This document shows, in pieces, positions 59,052-64,000 of a DNA stretch of 64,000 nt (position 1 is the first letter of the stretch; each line of letters begins with the position of its first letter). Both the position numbers and the translations under genes were made by a program. The notes under the pieces are model-generated. The model ran no database searches and was not told the DNA's origin. It saw nothing but the letters and a program-made list of their open reading frames with translations. Where the stretch lies: NCBI GenBank assembly GCA_022824495.1, contig JAJDZU010000012.1, positions 248,001-312,000 on the forward strand, given 5' to 3'. Origin of the DNA: Chloroflexota bacterium (GTDB lineage Bacteria > Chloroflexota > UBA11872).

Positions 59052-60224
59052 CTACGGCCGCGGCGCCGGTCCCAGCACGATGTACTTTCGGTCCTCGGTC
59101 CGCTCTGCCGGCGGCAGCACTTCCACGACGACGCGCGAGAGGCCAACCACCTCGCCCTGCTCGTCGAAGCTGTAGTTGTCGCCAATCGCGCCGCTCCAGG
59201 TGATCTCGTACATGCAGTCGCGGAAGCCGTCGGCGTCCTGGTCGTCGCCGGTTTGCTTCAGGCACTCGGCCGTGATGTAGACGTCGTCGTAGGCGGATCC
59301 CAGGTGCCAGGGAAGCGTGACGTAGTTGTAGCGCTCCCTGAAGTCGGCCAGAACCTCCTGCGCCTTCGCGTTGTCGGGATCCAGGTCGGCGGTGATCGCT
59401 TTCATGCCGGTAGCCGCGTCGCCGGCGATCTCCAGGGCGGTTGTGCCCACGGAGATGGTCTCCGCGTAGATCGGCCCGTCATAGCCCAATTCGCGTGACT
59501 GCTTGATGATGGTTCCGGCCGACGCCTCGGACTGCGGCGCCAGGTGCAGGGCATCAGGGTTGGCGTCGAAGAGCTTCGTCAGCTGCGACCTGAAGTCGGT
59601 CACGTCGGAGGCGTAATACTCCTCGGCCACAATCGTGCCGCCGCGTTCCTCAAATTGGGCGACCGTCGTGCGCCGCACCCCCTCGGCGTAGTCGGTCGTT
59701 TCGGTAATCGTCGCAAGGCCGCGAACTCCGTCGGCCCAGAGCACGTTGCCCGTGTCAATGCCGACCTGGATGTCGCTGATCTGCGTGCGGAAGATGTAGT
59801 CGCCCGCGTTGGCAATGTCGGGGTTGCTGGCCAGGCCGGAGAACAGGATCACGCCGTCGGCCTCGGCCAGCGGCGCCGCTCCCAGCATCGCCCCGCTGCA
59901 CGAGGTGCCGAGGATGATCTTCACTTCGTCGACCTCGGTCAGCTTCTTGTACGCGGTAATCGCGTCCTGCGCGTTGCACTTGGAGTCCTCGACGATGAAC
60001 TCAATCGGACGCCCGTTCACGCCGCCCGCCTCGTTGATTTCGTCCAGCGCCATCTGCTTGGCCTGGCTGGCCACGGTGCCGTAGGTTTCGCCGGCGCCCG
60101 TGAGCGATTCCATGACGCCGATTCGGTAAGGCGTGCTGGTGTCTTCGCCGCAGGCTGCAAGTACCAGGCCAAGCGCCAGCAGCAGGCCCAGCACCAGGAT
60201 CTTTCGGCTAGCTCTCAACAGCAT
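59052..60224 (-). CDS. Branched-chain amino acid-type ABC transporter substrate-binding lipoprotein
   Basis: 390-aa periplasmic (or cell-surface) lipoprotein of the LivK type. Signal KILVLGLLLALGLVLAACG ends in lipobox LAAC with Cys at about 25. The two-lobed binding domain follows: RIGVMESLTGAGETYG, LGTSCSGAMLGAAPLAEADG, ATITETTDYAEGVRRTTVAQ, and YDDVYITAECLKQTG. Ligands of such proteins include branched amino acids, amides and aromatic acids. No ABC permease or ATPase gene is in the window, so the partners are elsewhere. The symporter gene follows 34 bases downstream. Confidence 0.85.
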   Translation of the reverse strand: MLLRASRKILVLGLLLALGLVLAACGEDTSTPYRIGVMESLTGAGETYGTVASQAKQMALDEINEAGGVNGRPIEFIVEDSKCNAQDAITAYKKLTEVDEVKIILGTSCSGAMLGAAPLAEADGVILFSGLASNPDIANAGDYIFRTQISDIQVGIDTGNVLWADGVRGLATITETTDYAEGVRRTTVAQFEERGGTIVAEEYYASDVTDFRSQLTKLFDANPDALHLAPQSEASAGTIIKQSRELGYDGPIYAETISVGTTALEIAGDAATGMKAITADLDPDNAKAQEVLADFRERYNYVTLPWHLGSAYDDVYITAECLKQTGDDQDADGFRDCMYEITWSGAIGDNYSFDEQGEVVGLSRVVVEVLPPAERTEDRKYIVLGPAPRP

Positions 60225-60356
60225 GGTGCGCTCCTGTGTGCCGACGCCCGGTCGTCCCGCGAACTCTCGCCGCGACGCCGAGTGTCATTGCCACATTGTG
60301 TCCTCGTACGGGCAGGGGACTATGCTCCGAATTCGGTTCGCGCCAACCACCGCGGG

Positions 60357-62093
60357 CTACCGCTGCTGGTCCACGGTGACCGTGACGATGTCCACGCCGT
60401 GATATTTCTGGTGCTGCACCGACGCCGCGTAGTGCCACAACAGCCTGAATGACACCTCGCGCTCGTCGGGGGCGGGCGGCATGTCGTTCAGGTAGGCGAG
60501 TTGGTCTTCCATGTTGGCGCCTTCGAGCGCCGTCACGAACTCCATCTCGGCCGTGCGGTCGTTCATACGTGCCGAAACCGACAGTTGCCGGCCGTGCTCG
60601 GCCGCTTCATCGGATTCCTGAAGCAGGATCGACAACGTTTCCTCGCCGGCCGACGCCAGGCGGTCCGCTGAAGCGGCGTTCCACCCGTGCTTCGAAGCGA
60701 AGCCGCGCAGGAACTCTTCGATTGCCGGCAGCGCGTCCATGGCCAGGGCCGTCTGCAATCGCCGGCGCCGCGGGCTGGTCAGCTCCATGAACACCATCAT
60801 GATGATCGCCACCACCGCGCCGGAGGTCATCCCGTTGCCCAGCAGGACCCCGATAAAGCCGTCGCCCAGCAAGTCGGGAAAGATCAACTGACTCTGAAAG
60901 CCCGCGCCAATCCAGAACGACAGGCCAACAATCGCGGCTGTCCGGTGGTTGACTCCGCCCTGAACGACAATCCGCATGCCCTGGACGAAGAGGATTCCGA
61001 TCAGGAACGCGATGTACGCGGCCGCCACCGGGGAGGGGATCGCAATCAGGACAGCCGACACCTTGGGCAGGAACGCCAGCGCCACAAAGATGACGCCGAT
61101 CACCACGCCGACCCGTCGCGCCGCGATGCCGGTGACCTCGGTCAGCGGGATGCTGCTCGAATAGGTGGTGTTGGGCAGAGTCCCCAGCAAGCCGGAGAGC
61201 AGGTTTCCGACCCCGTCCGAGTTCAAGGCGCCCTGCACGACCCGGAAGTCCGTCGCTTGCGGCCGTCGACGCGAGACGCGCTGAATGGCCACGCTGTCGC
61301 CGATCGTCTCGATGGCGCCCACGATTGTCACCATCACGAAGGCCGGCAGCAGGGCCCAGAACTTCACGTCCGGCGTCACGTCGAATCCCGGCCAGGCGCC
61401 CCACGGAATGCCGATCCAGTCGGCGTCCAGCACTCCGGACAGGTCATAGATGCCAAAGAGCCCGGACACCACGCATCCCACGACCAGGGCGATCAACGGC
61501 GACCACAGACGCCAGGCCGGCGGCGCGCGCAATACCAGCGCGACCACCGTTGTGAGCGTCAGCAGAGCCGCCACAGGTGCGGCCGCGTCGGATGAACCCT
61601 CGGGCACATCGGCCAGGGCATCGAAGAGCAGCGGCACGATCGTGACGGCGATCAACATGATGACTGTGCCGGTCACCGCGGGCGTGAAAATGCGCCGCAG
61701 CAGGGCCAGACGCGACGCCAACAGGAACTGGATGAGCGACGAGATGACGATCAAGGTCGCCATCGTGGCCGGACCGCCAACCGCGAGCGCGCCGATGCAG
61801 ACGGCAATGAATGCGCCGGACGTTCCCATGAACAGGATGTGCCCGGACCCGATCCGTCCCACCCGAACGGCCTGCATAATCGTCGATATCCCGCTCACCA
61901 GCAGCGCGGCAAACACGGCCCAGGCCGTGTATTCCGCGGGCTGCCCGGCAATCTGGAGCACGATGACCACGCCCAGGACCACCGGGGCCAGCATGATCAG
62001 GGCGGCCTGAAAGCCGGCGCCAATGGCCAGCGGAGCGGGTGGATTCTCGTCCGGCTCGTACCGGATGTGTTCGTTCACATGCTCCGTCGCCAT
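60357..62093 (-). CDS. NCS2 nucleobase/cation symporter with extra C-terminal domain
   Basis: 578-aa protein. Residues about 20-430 are a uracil/xanthine permease: SGHILFMGTSGAFIAVCIGA, FTPAVTGTVIMLIAV and AIETIGDSVAIQRVSRRRP ATDFRVVQ are NCS2 motifs, with TYSSSIPLTEVTGIAARRVG as in purine permeases. After the last helix come about 145 cytoplasmic residues (FASKHGWNAASADRLASAGE ETLSILLQ, then SARMNDRTAEMEFVTA) that resemble an anti-sigma/HATPase-like module. ATG at 62093. The permease imports a nucleobase with protons or sodium; the extra domain may sense or regulate (inference). Confidence 0.85.
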   Translation of the reverse strand: MATEHVNEHIRYEPDENPPAPLAIGAGFQAALIMLAPVVLGVVIVLQIAGQPAEYTAWAVFAALLVSGISTIMQAVRVGRIGSGHILFMGTSGAFIAVCIGALAVGGPATMATLIVISSLIQFLLASRLALLRRIFTPAVTGTVIMLIAVTIVPLLFDALADVPEGSSDAAAPVAALLTLTTVVALVLRAPPAWRLWSPLIALVVGCVVSGLFGIYDLSGVLDADWIGIPWGAWPGFDVTPDVKFWALLPAFVMVTIVGAIETIGDSVAIQRVSRRRPQATDFRVVQGALNSDGVGNLLSGLLGTLPNTTYSSSIPLTEVTGIAARRVGVVIGVIFVALAFLPKVSAVLIAIPSPVAAAYIAFLIGILFVQGMRIVVQGGVNHRTAAIVGLSFWIGAGFQSQLIFPDLLGDGFIGVLLGNGMTSGAVVAIIMMVFMELTSPRRRRLQTALAMDALPAIEEFLRGFASKHGWNAASADRLASAGEETLSILLQESDEAAEHGRQLSVSARMNDRTAEMEFVTALEGANMEDQLAYLNDMPPAPDEREVSFRLLWHYAASVQHQKYHGVDIVTVTVDQQR

Positions 62094-62386
62094 CGTTCAC
62101 ACCAGGAAATTCTTACCGGCGGTAAATGCTGCCACACTCACGCTTGACGTTCACTCGTGACACTGAGCCCCTACCGGTCCGCGGTCTTCGTCGATTTCCT
62201 TCACCGCCTCGCGGAAAAGTGCGTGGCTCAGGCCGTGTGGCGTTTCGGCAAGCCAGTAGTTCGATGCCGATCCCTACGTCAGATCGTCGTTCGTTGTCTC
62301 CCCTCGCGGCGATGGTAGGGTGAGCGCCTTTTTTGGCGCGACCCGGAGCCAATGCCGACTCTCAGGCCGCGAATGTCGATTCGTAC

Positions 62387-62785
62387 ATGAGCGACGATCT
62401 CCGCGAGCGGGCGACCTGTGTCCTGATCAGAGACGAAAGAGTGCTCCTGGTCGCGGACGGCGCACGGAAGTACATGCTTCCCGGCGGCGGCGTAGATCCC
62501 GGCGAAACGATCGAGGCCGCCGCCCGGCGCGAATTGCTTGAAGAGACAGGCCTGGTTGCAACCCACACCGAGTATTTGTACGAGTTCGAGACGGCAAGCA
62601 ACCGGCATCACGTCTTCGCGGTCGAAGCCGACGGCCCGCTGGACGAGGGCAGGATCACGGCCGACGGCGAAATCCGCGGGTTCCTGTGGTGGGACATGGA
62701 ATCCGACGTGTCTGTCTATCCCCACGTTACGTCGGTACGGAGCTGGCTGCGCGCCGCAAACCAGGCCGGCCCAACACGGGCGTAG
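62387..62785 (+). CDS. NUDIX hydrolase
   Basis: 132-aa pyrophosphohydrolase. The complete Nudix box GGGVDPGETIEAAARRELLE ETGL lies at residues 33-56 with the Mg-binding REXXEE. ATG at 62387 (MSDDLRERATCVLIRDERVL); the longer frame from 62333 adds 18 residues without homology. It may clean up oxidised or alarmone nucleotides or act on NDP-sugars; the substrate cannot be assigned. Small stand-alone gene on the plus strand, divergent from the permease. Confidence 0.85.
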   Translation: MSDDLRERATCVLIRDERVLLVADGARKYMLPGGGVDPGETIEAAARRELLEETGLVATHTEYLYEFETASNRHHVFAVEADGPLDEGRITADGEIRGFLWWDMESDVSVYPHVTSVRSWLRAANQAGPTRA

Positions 62786-62907
62786 CGTCGTATTGCGCTG
62801 AGTCATTGGTGCGTGTGGGAGTCGACGCACGGCGCACCTAGCGCCAAATCACTTCAGACGCCGAATGCGAATCGTTCCCGAAGACGTGTGGGTAGCCTGT
62901 GCTTTAC

Positions 62908-64000
62908 ATGTCTGACGACATCACCCTCGGCACGCTTCGCTACGCCTCCGTCACCGTCAACGACCGCACCCAGTGGAACTTCGCGGAGATCGGCGATGAC
63001 GAGGGCCTGACGGCCGTTGTTGAGACCACGTCCGGCGGCGATGTCGCCGGCCGCCTGACCCCAATCATGCAGGCCCTGGCCGGGCGCCCAATTGACGATG
63101 AGGCTGAGGTTGTTCGAGTCGCCGGGCTCAGCCTGCGCCAGATCAGGCAAGACTTCGCGTTGGCCACCGCCGTCAGCGCCGTGCGCACTGCGGTCGTGGA
63201 CATCCGAGCCCAGCGCGACGGCCTCACTCTCACCCAGGCCCTGGGCGGTCAATCCGTCGACAGCATCGAGTTGTATGCCAACACCAATCGGCATCTGCTG
63301 ACCACCGACCGGAATCCCCGCGACTTTGCGGCTACCGCCGAACGCGCCGTCCGCGATGGATTCCGCACCGTGAAATGCACGCCGTTCGACGAGGTCAATC
63401 CCGGGGCTCCAGGCGCCGATCTGAGAGAACTTGCCCGACCCGGGATCGAACGCCTGGCCGCCGCACGCCGCGCCATCGGCCCGGACGTCACGCTGCTGGT
63501 GGATTGCCACAGCCGCTTTGACCTGCGGTCAGCGTGCGACCTGGCCGAGGAGTTTGCGCAACTCGACGTCGGCTGGTTCGAGGAGCCGGTCAATCCGGAA
63601 CGAGACTCGGACGTCCTGGCGGAGATTGCTGCTTGTGTTTCCATGCCCATCGCCGGCGGGGAGCACGCCTACGGCGCTGAGTTCTTCCAGCGGCTGGTTG
63701 CCACGGGCGCCATCGAAGTCGCCATGCCCGACATCAAGCACTGCGGCGGCGTTCGCGAAGCGGTCCGGGCTGCGACCCTGGTGGCGCGGCACGGTGGCCG
63801 CACCTCGCTCCACGGCCCCAGCGGTCCCGTGTCCATCGTGGCCGGCGGCCACGTCTCCGCCGCCATGCCCGCGGCTCTCCCGCTGGAGTTCGGGGCCTAC
63901 GAATGTCCCTGGCGCGCCGACCTTATCGATCCTCCTGAACAGGTCCGCGACGGCCGCCTGCGTCTCCCCGCCGGCCCCGGCCTCGGCTTCCATCTCAACC
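62908..64000 (+). CDS. Mandelate racemase/enolase superfamily protein, 3' end beyond the window
   Basis: At least 364 codons from ATG 62908, no stop before base 64000. Barrel-strand motifs: TVKCTPFDE (one Lys retained of the usual KxK), LLVDCHSRFDL (Asp), GWFEEPVNP (Glu), PIAGGEHAYG (Glu), AMPDIKHCGGVREA (Asp-x-Lys) and LHGPSGPVSIV. The three acidic metal ligands are present. It is a different subgroup from the protein at 9554. Probably a sugar-acid dehydratase. The end of the protein (PAGPGLGFHLN) is close to the normal C-terminus, so few residues are missing. Confidence 0.85.
   Translation, partial: MSDDITLGTLRYASVTVNDRTQWNFAEIGDDEGLTAVVETTSGGDVAGRLTPIMQALAGRPIDDEAEVVRVAGLSLRQIRQDFALATAVSAVRTAVVDIRAQRDGLTLTQALGGQSVDSIELYANTNRHLLTTDRNPRDFAATAERAVRDGFRTVKCTPFDEVNPGAPGADLRELARPGIERLAAARRAIGPDVTLLVDCHSRFDLRSACDLAEEFAQLDVGWFEEPVNPERDSDVLAEIAACVSMPIAGGEHAYGAEFFQRLVATGAIEVAMPDIKHCGGVREAVRAATLVARHGGRTSLHGPSGPVSIVAGGHVSAAMPAALPLEFGAYECPWRADLIDPPEQVRDGRLRLPAGPGLGFHLN

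Overview
The window is high-GC DNA packed with catabolic genes. It contains three Gfo/Idh/MocA oxidoreductases, two mandelate racemase/enolase proteins, two amidohydrolases, two zinc alcohol dehydrogenases, a quinone oxidoreductase, an HpcH/HpaI aldolase, an acetamidase/formamidase, a cyclase-type hydrolase, a Rieske protein and a cytochrome P450. With NhaA, a sodium:solute symporter, a bacterial Lhr helicase, a short primary-type sigma factor and a secreted plant-type leucine-rich-repeat protein, this looks most like a free-living or sponge-associated marine Chloroflexota bacterium (SAR202-like). That assignment is inference from gene content; no rRNA or tRNA gene was found.

Layout. 1-10.7 kb: metabolic genes, a deacetylase and a sigma factor. 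10.7-25.4 kb: an accessory island with an MNT/HEPN pair, a 1551-residue type IIG-like restriction-modification enzyme carrying an in-frame array of intergenic-type repeats, a low-GC reverse transcriptase of the defence-associated kind, a frameshifted DUF3800 gene, an intact NYN-domain protein plus NYN remnants, three further MNT copies each preceded by the 3' tail of a lost restriction-methylase gene, and a series of small membrane-anchored coiled-coil proteins sharing a promoter/leader. 26-34 kb: Lhr helicase, DUF3500, DUF2461, MFS transporter, quinone reductase and an HD hydrolase. 35-43 kb: amidohydrolase, cyclase, sorbitol-type dehydrogenase, a candidate selenoprotein peroxiredoxin (in-frame TGA at the first position of a CxxC-like motif), a methyltransferase, a LutA/LutB-like fusion and a third Gfo/Idh protein. 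43-47 kb: leucine-rich-repeat protein and NhaA. 47-51.4 kb: a toxin-antitoxin-rich, partly low-GC stretch with a VapBC pair whose toxin has an amber codon, an AbrB/PIN pair, an ADP-ribosylglycohydrolase, an orphan Phd-type antitoxin and a decayed one. 51-64 kb: PYROXD2-like oxidoreductase, amidohydrolase plus Rieske pair, FIST protein, P450, sodium symporter ending inside a MITE-like repeat, an orphan branched-chain-type binding protein, an NCS2 permease with an extra soluble C-terminal domain, a NUDIX hydrolase, and an enolase-superfamily gene running off the end.

Main observations: the probable selenocysteine gene at 38132-38635; the reverse transcriptase inside a decaying defence island; the repeated module of methylase tail plus MNT; the hendecad coiled-coil gene family; and a dispersed ~50-base repeat whose inner stem shows compensatory base changes. 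Coordinates and translations were read by eye; no database search was possible.
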